9,730 bases of DNA from Deltaproteobacteria bacterium (GTDB lineage Bacteria > Desulfobacterota > Syntrophia > Syntrophales > UBA2210), in the NCBI GenBank assembly GCA_019313735.1, contig JAFDAR010000026.1, positions 1 through 9,730 of the forward strand, in the 5' to 3' direction. Every line of letters begins with the position of its first letter. Within the stretch, counting starts at the first letter, position 1. Shown here piece by piece: positions 1-6,230 of the stretch. The notes beneath the pieces are model-generated. The model searched no databases. It was not told the DNA's origin and was given only the letters and a program-made list of their open reading frames with translations. A program made the position numbers and the translations under genes.

Positions 1-71
1 GCTAAATTCATCCTTTCCCGGACCTGATTATCAAGAGAAAAGAGTTCTACCCTGGTTTTGGAATTTACACC

Positions 72-100
72 TTGACACGACAGGGCTACTTTCTTATACT
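72..100 (+). promoter_or_regulatory. Sigma-70-type promoter for carB
   Basis: TTGACA at 72-77 is a perfect -35 box. It is separated by exactly 17 bp from TATACT at 95-100, a -10 box with one mismatch to TATAAT. The start of transcription should fall near 106-108, giving a leader of about 50 nt before the carB ATG at 158. No attenuator-like hairpin or PyrR-type site is obvious in the leader. The promoter implies that carB, and probably the gene after it, is transcribed independently of whatever lies upstream. It was read by eye from the box match and not measured. Confidence 0.7.
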
Positions 101-157
101 CCCGACGCCTTAAGAATTTTTATCAAAACACATTTTCAGGGGAAAGGACAAGACTGT

Positions 158-1126
158 ATGCCGGCACGCAGCGACATAAGAAAAGTGATGATTATAGGCT
201 CCGGGCCCATCATCATAGGCCAGGCCTGTGAGTTTGATTATTCGGGAACACAGGCATGCAAAGCTCTCAAAAAACTGGGTTATGAAATTGTTCTTGTCAA
301 TTCCAACCCCTCTACCATCATGACCGATCCGGGGACAGCTGATATTACCTATGTCGAGCCCTTAAACTTCCGATATTTGAAGGAAATTATAGAGAAGGAA
401 CGTCCGGACGCCATCCTTCCCAACCTCGGTGGTCAGTCGGGCCTTAACCTGACATCGGAGCTGTCGCGGAGGGGTGTTCTCGACAAATACAATGTAAAGA
501 TTATTGGTGTAAATATTGACGCTATTGAACGCGGCGAGGACCGCATAGCGTTTAAGGAAACAATGAACAGTCTCGGTATAGACATGCCGAAAAGTGAGCC
601 CGCCTACAGCGTGGCCGAAGCCGAGAAAATCGCTGAAGATCTCGGGTACCCGGTGGTTATAAGACCTGCCTACACCATGGGTGGGACAGGTGGCGGTCTG
701 GTTTATAATAAGGAGGAACTTCAAACTGTCGCCGGCAGGGGAATCGCGGCGAGTCTTATCGGCCAGATACTTATCGAGGAATCCGTCCTGGGGTGGGAAG
801 AGCTGGAACTGGAAGTTGTCCGGGACACCAAAAATCAGATGATTACCGTCTGCTTCATAGAAAATGTCGATGCCATGGGTGTGCATACAGAAATATTCCT
901 ACGACATCGTGGAGGCAATCCAGGTAATCGGCGGTACAAACGTACAATTCGCCCACAATCCCGAAACCGGACGGGTGTTTGTAATAGAAATAAATCCAAG
1001 AACGTCACGCTCTTCCGCCCTGGCATCCAAGGCAACCGGCTTCCCCATCGCCCTTATATCGTCCATGCTGGCGGCCGGGCTTACGCTGGACGAGATACCA
1101 TACTGGAGAGACGGCACCCTGGATAA
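158..1126 (+). CDS. carB: carB 5' piece: carbamoyl-phosphate synthase large chain, N-terminal part, frameshifted
   Basis: This is the start of the large (ammonia-dependent, ATP-using) subunit of carbamoyl-phosphate synthase, which feeds pyrimidine and arginine synthesis. It begins MPARSDIRKV at an ATG preceded by a strong Shine-Dalgarno (AGGGGAAAGGA, 138-148). Its numbering matches E. coli CarB closely: GQACEFDYSG near residue 21, R129, R169 (VIRP), the GGTGGG glycine loop at 175-180, E208, E215, and GVHT ending at residue 244. True homology stops at T244 (nt 889). The remaining 78 residues to the stop at 1124-1126 are out of frame and meaningless. The rest of CarB continues in the next frame from about 891. 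Relative to the family, about 21 residues beginning GDS are missing at the joint. The piece alone lacks the metal-binding residues of its ATP-grasp domain (E299 and N301 in E. coli) and should be inactive. Identity is certain; whether the lesion is biological or an assembly error is open. Confidence 0.93.
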   Translation: MPARSDIRKVMIIGSGPIIIGQACEFDYSGTQACKALKKLGYEIVLVNSNPSTIMTDPGTADITYVEPLNFRYLKEIIEKERPDAILPNLGGQSGLNLTSELSRRGVLDKYNVKIIGVNIDAIERGEDRIAFKETMNSLGIDMPKSEPAYSVAEAEKIAEDLGYPVVIRPAYTMGGTGGGLVYNKEELQTVAGRGIAASLIGQILIEESVLGWEELELEVVRDTKNQMITVCFIENVDAMGVHTEIFLRHRGGNPGNRRYKRTIRPQSRNRTGVCNRNKSKNVTLFRPGIQGNRLPHRPYIVHAGGRAYAGRDTILERRHPG

Positions 1127-3296
1127 ATATACCCCCTCAGGCGATTACGTCGTTGTCAAGTTCGCCAGGTGGGCATTTGAAAAATTCGAGGGAGCAGTGG
1201 ATGAGCTCGGAACACAGATGCGCGCGGTCGGGGAAGTAATGAGCATTGGCAGGAACTATAAGGAGGCCCTGCAGAAGGCAATCAGATCCCTCGAAATAAA
1301 TCGCTATGGCCTCGGATTTGCCAGAGATTTCCATGAAAGATCCCTCGATGAACTGATGGGTCTCCTGGCCAAACCGACAAGCGAACGACAGTTTATCATG
1401 TACGAGGCGCTGCGCAAGGGCGCAACCGTGGAAGATCTACACAAAAAAACCCATATCAAGGCATGGTTCATAGAGCAGATGAAGGAACTTGTCGAGATAG
1501 AGGAGGAGATCCTCCGGTACAGGGACAGCAAACTGCCGGATGATCTGCTTGGCATGGCGAAGAGAAACGGGTTTGCCGACCGCTATCTGTCACAGCTGCT
1601 CGCAATCCCTGAGAAGAAAATAAGAGAGCGACGCATTGCGCTGGGCGTTGTACAGGGATGGGACCCGGTACCCGTCAGCGGAGTGGATAACGCAACATAT
1701 TATTTCTCCACATACAACTCCCCGGGCAGGGTTGAGACAACGGACAGGCGGAAGATTATCGTACTCGGCGGAGGGCCGAACCGCATCGGACAGGGGATAG
1801 AATTTGATTACTGCTGCGTGCACGCGGCCTTTGCCCTGAAGGATGAAGGGGTTGAGGCCATCATGATAAACTGCAACCCGGAAACAGTATCCACCGACTA
1901 TGACACGTCAGACAAGCTCTACTTTGAACCCCTTACTGTGGAAGATGTCCTGAGCATCTACGAGAAGGAAAAACCGGAAGGGGTCATCGTTCAATTCGGT
2001 GGACAGACACCCCTTAACATCGCGAATGAACTGGCCGAAGCGGGGGTGAAGATTATTGGTACTTCCCCGGAAATGATAGATCTGGCGGAAGACAGGGATC
2101 GCTTCCGGAAAATAATGAAAAAGCTGGAGATACCCGAACCGGAATCCGGGATGGCAAGTAATATACAGGAAGCCCTTAATATCGCGGGAAAGATAGATTA
2201 TCCACTAATGGTCAGACCATCGTATGTCTTGGGTGGACGAGGAATGGAGGTGGTTCATGACGAGGAGATGCTGAAACGCTATCTTGCGGCCGCTGTCGAT
2301 GTCACCCCTGAGAGACCCGTTCTTATCGACAAATTTCTGGAAAATGCCATCGAGGTGGAGGCCGACGCCATCTCCGACGGAACGGATGTCTTCATTCCGT
2401 CGATCATGGAGCATATCGAGCTTGCCGGCGTTCATTCGGGCGATTCAGCCTGCGCGATTCCTCCTGTCAGCCTGTCGGCCGGCGCCATAGCCACCATCCA
2501 CGAATACACAAAAAAGATCGCGCAGGAACTGCATGTGGTGGGGTTGATGAATATCCAGTACGCCATAATGGATGATGTCGTTTACATACTTGAGGCAAAT
2601 CCGCGTGCGTCCCGGACGGTTCCACTGGTTTCAAAGGTCTGCAATATATCCATGGCGCGCATCGCCACACAACTGATGCTGGGGAAAAGGCTGGCCGATC
2701 TCCATCTTGAAACCGGAATCATAAAGCACTTTGGCGTAAAAGAAGCGGTCTTTCCATTCAACATGTTCCCGGAGGTTGACCCGCTCCTCGGTCCGGAGAT
2801 GCGGTCAACGGGAGAAGTACTGGGGATGGCTGATTCCTTCGGCATCGCATTCTTCAAGGCACAGGAAGCCGCGGGTCAGGCACTTCCCGAAGAGGGCACC
2901 GTATTGATCACTGCATATGACAATGACAAAGGTGCCATTCTCGATGTGGCAAGAGAATTCGAGAGTCTTGGTTTTAAATTGAAAGCCACAAAGGGAAGCA
3001 ATCGCTTCCTGACGGAGCACGGTATCGCCTCGGAATTGATACTCAAGATGCACGAGGGACGCCCCAATATAACCGATGGGATAAAAAATCATGAGATTCA
3101 GCTTGTGATCAATACACCGAGCGGCAGAATGAGCAAATATGACGATTCATACATACGAAAGACCGCCATTAAATACAAGGTTCCCTATATCACCACGGCA
3201 GCCGCGGCCCTCGCCACCGTCAGGGGGATCTCCGCCATACGGAAAGACCATGGCCACGTAAAATCTCTCCAGAGTTACCACGCGGATATAGGTTGA
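864..3296 (+). CDS. carB: carB 3' piece: carbamoyl-phosphate synthase large chain, remainder including MGS domain
   Basis: This piece continues CarB in the frame one base over. Recognisable homology begins at KYSYDIVEAIQ (nt 891). The first nine codons from the ATG at 864 are an out-of-frame reading of the N-terminal part, and no Shine-Dalgarno precedes that ATG, so independent translation is doubtful. In order it carries: the end of the first ATP-grasp domain with VIEINPRTSRSSALASKATG (metal-binding E and N), the helical oligomerisation domain, the second synthetase half starting KIIVLGGGPNRIGQGIEFDY, the second ATP-grasp domain with VRPSYVLGGRGMEVV and the intact GVHSGDSA loop, and the C-terminal MGS-like allosteric domain from about EEGTVLITAYDND to the TGA at 3294-3296. 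Joined with the 5' piece the protein would be about 1045 residues, or about 1066 with the missing block, close to the usual 1060-1080. No other stop or frameshift is present, so the lesion is recent or artefactual. Confidence 0.93.
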   Translation: MSMPWVCIQKYSYDIVEAIQVIGGTNVQFAHNPETGRVFVIEINPRTSRSSALASKATGFPIALISSMLAAGLTLDEIPYWRDGTLDKYTPSGDYVVVKFARWAFEKFEGAVDELGTQMRAVGEVMSIGRNYKEALQKAIRSLEINRYGLGFARDFHERSLDELMGLLAKPTSERQFIMYEALRKGATVEDLHKKTHIKAWFIEQMKELVEIEEEILRYRDSKLPDDLLGMAKRNGFADRYLSQLLAIPEKKIRERRIALGVVQGWDPVPVSGVDNATYYFSTYNSPGRVETTDRRKIIVLGGGPNRIGQGIEFDYCCVHAAFALKDEGVEAIMINCNPETVSTDYDTSDKLYFEPLTVEDVLSIYEKEKPEGVIVQFGGQTPLNIANELAEAGVKIIGTSPEMIDLAEDRDRFRKIMKKLEIPEPESGMASNIQEALNIAGKIDYPLMVRPSYVLGGRGMEVVHDEEMLKRYLAAAVDVTPERPVLIDKFLENAIEVEADAISDGTDVFIPSIMEHIELAGVHSGDSACAIPPVSLSAGAIATIHEYTKKIAQELHVVGLMNIQYAIMDDVVYILEANPRASRTVPLVSKVCNISMARIATQLMLGKRLADLHLETGIIKHFGVKEAVFPFNMFPEVDPLLGPEMRSTGEVLGMADSFGIAFFKAQEAAGQALPEEGTVLITAYDNDKGAILDVAREFESLGFKLKATKGSNRFLTEHGIASELILKMHEGRPNITDGIKNHEIQLVINTPSGRMSKYDDSYIRKTAIKYKVPYITTAAAALATVRGISAIRKDHGHVKSLQSYHADIG
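888..890 (+). other. Deletion scar in carB (probable 62 bp loss at a CAG microhomology)
   Basis: Here GVHT of one frame runs straight into KYSYDIVEAI of another. The second synthetase half of the same protein has, at the equivalent place, GVHS, then about 21 residues starting GDS, then EYTKKIAQEL. That predicts 21 missing codons. A deletion between the G that begins the expected glycine codon after ACA and a CAG codon just before AAA would collapse two CAG triplets into one. It would remove 62 bases, which is congruent to 2 mod 3 and exactly the frame change seen. The CAG at 888-890 is seen; the ancestral sequence is inferred. Confidence 0.6.
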
Positions 3297-3327
3297 TTGG
3301 AATATAATTGTCAATTTTGAATGTTTG

Positions 3328-3348
3328 AGGGGAAAGAGTCAAACCATG
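3328..3348 (+). promoter_or_regulatory. Ribosome binding site and start codon of the purF-like gene
   Basis: AGGGGAAAGAG at 3328-3338 precedes ATG 3346-3348 and resembles the carB site (AGGGGAAAGGA). The frame is also open from a TTG at 3325, but that codon overlaps the Shine-Dalgarno itself and would add seven residues (translating AGGGGAAAG), so the ATG at 3346 is preferred. A perfect TATAAT lies at 3303-3308 but has no acceptable -35 box, so a separate promoter is only a weak possibility. Confidence 0.6.
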
Positions 3349-4719
3349 AAATTCATAGAAGAAAACTGCGGTGTCTTCGGCATATATTCAAAAACCCAGT
3401 GCGTAAATGACATCTACCAGGGATTGGATTTTCTGCAGCACAGGGGGCAGGAATACTGTGGCATTTCCACTTTTGATGAGGGAATCAACCATATAACCCA
3501 TCATGGCAAGGTCACCAACAGATTTACAGCTGAAGAACTGCGAAGTCTGAAGGGAACTTGGGGCATAGGTCATGTAAGTCTGCGGGACCGCCAGCCAATG
3601 AAATGGCAAACCAGGGTCGGAGAAATTTCGGTTGCCTTCAGCGGCAACGTGATCAATGCCCGCGAACTTATGGAAGACATGATGAACAGGGGCAAGTCTT
3701 TCTATAAGGGTTACGACATAGAAATAATCTCCAAGATCATCATAGAGAAGGGCGATATAGTAAGCGGCATATCCGCGCTTTCAGAAAAAATCAAAGGGTC
3801 CTATTCACTGGTGGTCCTGACCAAAGAGGGTATTTATGCCTCCAGAGACATCTATGGATTCCGGCCGCTTATTCTCGGAGGGAATTCTGAGAGTTACGCC
3901 GTGAGTTCGGAATCACGGGCCATTCAAAATATGGATATGGAAATATTCCGGGATGTTGCACCCGGAGAGATCGTCCTCATCAACGACAGGGGATTCCAGA
4001 CCGCAGAGCAGCTTAGTTCCCCGCGCAGGGCACACTGTGCCTTCGAATGGGCTTACACCGCAAGCATGGATTCCATAATAGACGGTGTCTATGTGCAGGA
4101 GGCGCGCAACAACCTCGGGGAAAGTCTCGCCCAGAGGGATATTGACGAAGGAAACGTTGCCGCGGATATTGTCGCGCCGGTTCCCATGTCGGGGGTTGGA
4201 CACGCGCTCGGATACCACAAACGCTCGGGGATCAACTACCAGGATGTGTTTCTCTACAACCGGTACGCCGACCGCAGTTACACCCAGATTACCCAGGTTG
4301 CCCGCGAAAAGATGGCCAAGCGCAAACTGTCTGTCCTCCCCTACGTCAAGGGCAAGCGGGTTATTCTCTGCGATGATTCCATAGTGCGGGGGACACAGAT
4401 CCTCAATAAGGTGAAAGATCTCAAAAAGGCAGGGGCGAAAGAGATTCATGTGCGAATTGCCTGCCCGCCCCTCATGTATCCCTGCAGATTCGGAATCTCT
4501 ACCCGTTCTGAGGGGGAACTGCTGGCGCGAAAGTACCTTGAGACGGGCCCAATCCTGTCGATGGAGCAGCTGGTAGATCTGGAGGCATGGGTTGCTCAAA
4601 AGATAGACGCTGATTCCGTTAAATTCAATACCATGGATGCCTTTGTGAAATCCCTGTTAATTCCCAGAGGAAATTTGTGCCTGCAGTGCTTCGACGGAAT
4701 TTCGCCCTGCAGATCATAA
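3346..4719 (+). CDS. purF: Amidophosphoribosyltransferase-like protein (PurF family) with altered glutamine site
   Basis: PurF transfers the amide nitrogen of glutamine to PRPP to make phosphoribosylamine, the first step of purine synthesis, in the cytoplasm. The protein has 457 residues. A short propeptide, MKFIEEN, precedes Cys8-GVFGI, as in Bacillus-type enzymes where cleavage exposes the N-terminal nucleophile. The Ntn glutaminase domain spans about 8-235 (LQHRGQE at 30-36). The phosphoribosyltransferase domain follows, with PRPP motif VILCDDSIVRGTQ at 339-351. Cys231, Cys380, Cys445 and Cys448 match the four 4Fe-4S ligands of the B. subtilis enzyme (C236, C382, C437, C440). Oddities: the usual GHVRYST reads GHVSLRD (Ser78 where E. 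coli has R73, the glutamine-carboxylate contact), and the usual HNGN reads FSGN (Ser99 where E. coli has N101, in the oxyanion hole). Asp124, matching D127, is kept. The loop NRYxGRTFIQ reads NRYADRSYTQ. The gene lies 49 bp after carB on the same strand and probably shares its transcript. Family is certain; it may be a paralogue rather than the housekeeping enzyme. Confidence 0.88.
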   Translation: MKFIEENCGVFGIYSKTQCVNDIYQGLDFLQHRGQEYCGISTFDEGINHITHHGKVTNRFTAEELRSLKGTWGIGHVSLRDRQPMKWQTRVGEISVAFSGNVINARELMEDMMNRGKSFYKGYDIEIISKIIIEKGDIVSGISALSEKIKGSYSLVVLTKEGIYASRDIYGFRPLILGGNSESYAVSSESRAIQNMDMEIFRDVAPGEIVLINDRGFQTAEQLSSPRRAHCAFEWAYTASMDSIIDGVYVQEARNNLGESLAQRDIDEGNVAADIVAPVPMSGVGHALGYHKRSGINYQDVFLYNRYADRSYTQITQVAREKMAKRKLSVLPYVKGKRVILCDDSIVRGTQILNKVKDLKKAGAKEIHVRIACPPLMYPCRFGISTRSEGELLARKYLETGPILSMEQLVDLEAWVAQKIDADSVKFNTMDAFVKSLLIPRGNLCLQCFDGISPCRS

Positions 4720-4729
4720 GGTTCAAAAA

Positions 4730-5632
4730 TCAATCAAAGGGAAGGTATACTATGGAGAGAGGATCGGCGTAATTATCGGCCAGTCTTAATCCCCAGTGCA
4801 GGTGAGGTCCGGTAGATCTTCCGGTAGAACCCGTGTAACCGATGATTTTCCCCTTATTAACAGAGGCTCCTTCCCGGACAATTGTCTTCGACAGATGGCA
4901 ATAAATGGAGAAGAGGCCGATACCGTGACTTATTATAACGGTATTCCCGGAAAAATAAAGATTCCGGGCCAGAACAACTTCCCCCGAGTTTGAAGCCTTA
5001 ATAGGTGTCCCCTCAGGCGAACGTATATCTATTCCCCGGTGACGTGACACAAAGTTGTCATTAAATACTCTTTTTTCACCAAATGTTCCGGTTATCTTCC
5101 CCCTCAGCGGCATAATAAACCTGCCGTTGCCCAACCAACGGGGAGCCAATGTCCCATATATACGGCCAAGAATCTCTTTCTCGTTCTTTATTCTTCTTAT
5201 ATCTGCTGAGGTCAGGCTGGTAAAACGCCTGGCAACCCTTATTCTTTTTGAAGGAAATGCTTTTCCGGATACAGCAAGCTTGAAAGATACATCCTTTTTT
5301 ACACCACGGAAAGATTCGAGATGAATAACAGCGTCATATGTCCCCGGCTCCATATCGAGCCCGAGCGCTATCAGGGCAAAATGTTTCAGATTATCCCTGT
5401 CTGAAATAAAGGTGTATTTTCTCCCGTCAAGGAACAATGTGGCAGAGCCTGACACGGGCGATTGCAGGCATATCTTTACAACCTCTCCCTGACAGAGACT
5501 ACGATATTCCGAGCTTATTGTCACTTCTCCTTCATCTATCGGGCTGACCACCAGAGCGGCATTCAGACACACAGGAGATAGCATCATCAGCATCAAACAG
5601 ATAATCAGGACACCTGTTGTATTTGTCTTCAT
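4730..5632 (-). CDS. Secreted M23 (LytM-type) zinc metallopeptidase
   Basis: This is a peptidoglycan-cleaving or LytM-regulatory protein predicted to act in the periplasm. From ATG 5630-5632 it has 300 residues: a signal peptide (MKTNTTG, then hydrophobic VLIICLMLMMLSPV, likely cut after residue 25, LNA/ALVV), a beta-rich region at about 26-125 that looks Ig-like, a charged linker at about 126-165, and an M23 domain at about 170-295. Zinc and catalytic residues are complete: H198 and D202 (HRGID), H246 (YCHLS), H277 and H279 (HLHWG). Cys22 sits in SPVC, not a lipobox, so it is probably not a lipoprotein. The frame is open to an ATG at 5728, which would add 32 residues before the signal peptide; neither start has a convincing Shine-Dalgarno, and I chose the one that gives a normal signal peptide. 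The gene converges on the purF-like gene, with 10 bp between the stops and no clear terminator hairpin. It could be an endopeptidase or an amidase activator; since the site is intact, hydrolase activity is likely. Confidence 0.9.
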   Translation of the reverse strand: MKTNTTGVLIICLMLMMLSPVCLNAALVVSPIDEGEVTISSEYRSLCQGEVVKICLQSPVSGSATLFLDGRKYTFISDRDNLKHFALIALGLDMEPGTYDAVIHLESFRGVKKDVSFKLAVSGKAFPSKRIRVARRFTSLTSADIRRIKNEKEILGRIYGTLAPRWLGNGRFIMPLRGKITGTFGEKRVFNDNFVSRHRGIDIRSPEGTPIKASNSGEVVLARNLYFSGNTVIISHGIGLFSIYCHLSKTIVREGASVNKGKIIGYTGSTGRSTGPHLHWGLRLADNYADPLSIVYLPFD

Positions 5633-5921
5633 TCGCGAGATATTACACCAGAAACACACAAATTTCAAAGGATGCCCGGGGTCTGATTTTCTCATTTCCT
5701 GCTTATGGGAAAAACCTGGCATTATCATTTGCTCAGAAAAACAGATGTGTCCCCCTCATCTTCTGCCACAGACAACAAAAATATGGACAATCTTCAAAGC
5801 ATCTATTAATATATTATTATTTGATGCTCTCGTAAAAAGGCTTTTCGGAGCGAATCCAAGCATTTTGGGGAAAAGATGCTGGTAGTGACCGGCGTCAAAA
5901 GAATCTAACTGTTTGAACCAG

Positions 5922-5947
5922 TGGGGACAGGTTTAAACCTGTCCCCA
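5922..5947. repeat. 26-bp perfect palindrome
   Basis: The half-site TGGGGACAGGTTT (5922-5934) is followed directly by its exact reverse complement (5935-5947), with no loop and no mismatch. Palindromes built on GGGGACAGG are, to my knowledge, frequent dispersed intergenic repeats in Desulfobacterota and are often discussed alongside REP-associated tyrosine transposases; that link is recalled, not shown here. It lacks a following T-run, so an intrinsic terminator is unlikely. Confidence 0.8.
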
Positions 5948-5970
5948 ATTATTTAGCCGGGCAATAGCAG

Positions 5971-5986
5971 TCCCGACGAGTCGGGA
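5971..5986. repeat. Short hairpin, TCCCGAC / GTCGGGA
   Basis: Seven-base perfect arms (5971-5977 and 5980-5986) surround a GA centre. The core CCGAC/GTCGG is shared with the hairpin at 6113-6130, so the two may be copies of the same REP-like unit. Confidence 0.6.
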
Positions 5987-6012
5987 ATTCTGAGCGAAGA
6001 AAACTGACTTTC

Positions 6013-6103
6013 AAGTAACTTAAATTTACAAATTCGCTATAAGTACTTAATATTGCGAAATATTTGCCAGAAATAACGGATTTGCTAAAAACATAAGTTA
6101 CTT
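6013..6103. repeat. Spaced inverted repeat AAGTAACTTA / TAAGTTACTT
   Basis: AAGTAACTTA at 6013-6022 has its exact reverse complement at 6094-6103. The AT-rich interval contains a weaker quasi-palindrome, TTCGC (6033-6037) with GCGAA (6055-6059), around AAGTACTT. The pair sits inside the two CCGAC hairpins, giving a mirrored arrangement. Confidence 0.5.
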
Positions 6104-6112
6104 CCAATTATA

Positions 6113-6130
6113 ATGCCGACGTGTCGGCAT
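6113..6130. repeat. Short hairpin, ATGCCGAC / GTCGGCAT
   Basis: Eight-base perfect arms (6113-6120 and 6123-6130) surround a GT centre, just inside the right outer arm of the composite repeat and about 100 bp before the Lon-like gene. If transcription of that gene starts near the TATAAT at 6109-6114, the hairpin would lie at the very start of its leader. Confidence 0.6.
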
Positions 6131-6215
6131 AGCGGAGCTTTTTACGAACTTGTCTTATTTTAATAGTCAGTATTTATTCATAGATGGATTTAACAAAGAA
6201 AGACACCTGTATAAA

Positions 6216-6230
6216 GGGAGAATCAGGATG
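6216..6230 (+). promoter_or_regulatory. Ribosome binding site and start codon of the Lon-like gene
   Basis: GGGAG at 6216-6220 lies 7 nt before ATG 6228-6230. The frame is open further upstream to a TTG at 6150, but that codon lies just after the repeat element and has no Shine-Dalgarno. The residues it would add do not resemble the family, so 6228 is preferred. Confidence 0.7.

Larger units (their letters stand above)
5830..6147. repeat. Possible REP/MITE-like composite element with terminal inverted repeats
   Basis: The outer arms are TCGTAAAAAG (5830-5839) and its exact reverse complement CTTTTTACGA (6138-6147), 318 bp apart end to end. Nested inside are the palindrome at 5922-5947, a hairpin at 5971-5986, a spaced 10-bp inverted pair (6013-6022 with 6094-6103), an imperfect palindrome centred on AAGTACTT (6041-6048), and a hairpin at 6113-6130. 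There is no transposase in the window. The arrangement suggests a non-autonomous element or a cluster of REP-like units, but I cannot see other genome copies, so the boundaries are tentative. Confidence 0.45.
5633..6227. other. Gene-free region dominated by inverted repeats
   Basis: About 600 bp between the divergent M23 and Lon-like genes has no supportable coding region. Reading left to right it holds an AGCATC/GATGCT inverted pair (5798-5803, 5823-5828) around an AT-only loop, an imperfect hairpin (5859-5880, AGCAT with ATGCT), a long perfect palindrome (5922-5947), two short CCGAC/GTCGG hairpins, a spaced inverted pair, and outer arms TCGTAAAAAG/CTTTTTACGA. The two divergent promoters must lie here or next to it. 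I see GATAAT on the minus strand (5721-5726) and TATAAT on the plus strand (6109-6114), neither with a good -35 box. Confidence 0.6.

Noticed and set aside
1..11. Possible divergent gene start on the minus strand (ATG complement at 9-11)
   Set aside because: Only three codons are visible and there is no well-spaced Shine-Dalgarno, so it cannot be supported.
2..157. The carB reading frame is open upstream of its ATG to the window edge
   Set aside because: It has no in-frame ATG, GTG or TTG and no similarity I recognise. A good promoter and Shine-Dalgarno sit inside it, so it is a chance open stretch and not a CarA tail or longer CarB.
864..890. Independent start for the CarB 3' piece at ATG 864
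   Set aside because: The first nine residues are an out-of-frame copy of the N-terminal coding sequence and no ribosome binding site precedes it. Homology starts only at 891.
886..892. Programmed ribosomal frameshift in carB
   Set aside because: No slippery heptamer with a downstream stem is evident, and a simple frameshift would not explain the missing ~21 residues.
3913..4599. A 228-codon open frame on the minus strand inside the purF-like gene
   Set aside because: It is the antisense shadow of a strongly recognisable coding sequence and has no protein family features.
5633..5728. N-terminal extension of the M23 protein to ATG 5728
   Set aside because: It would place 32 polar residues before a standard signal peptide and has no better ribosome binding site.
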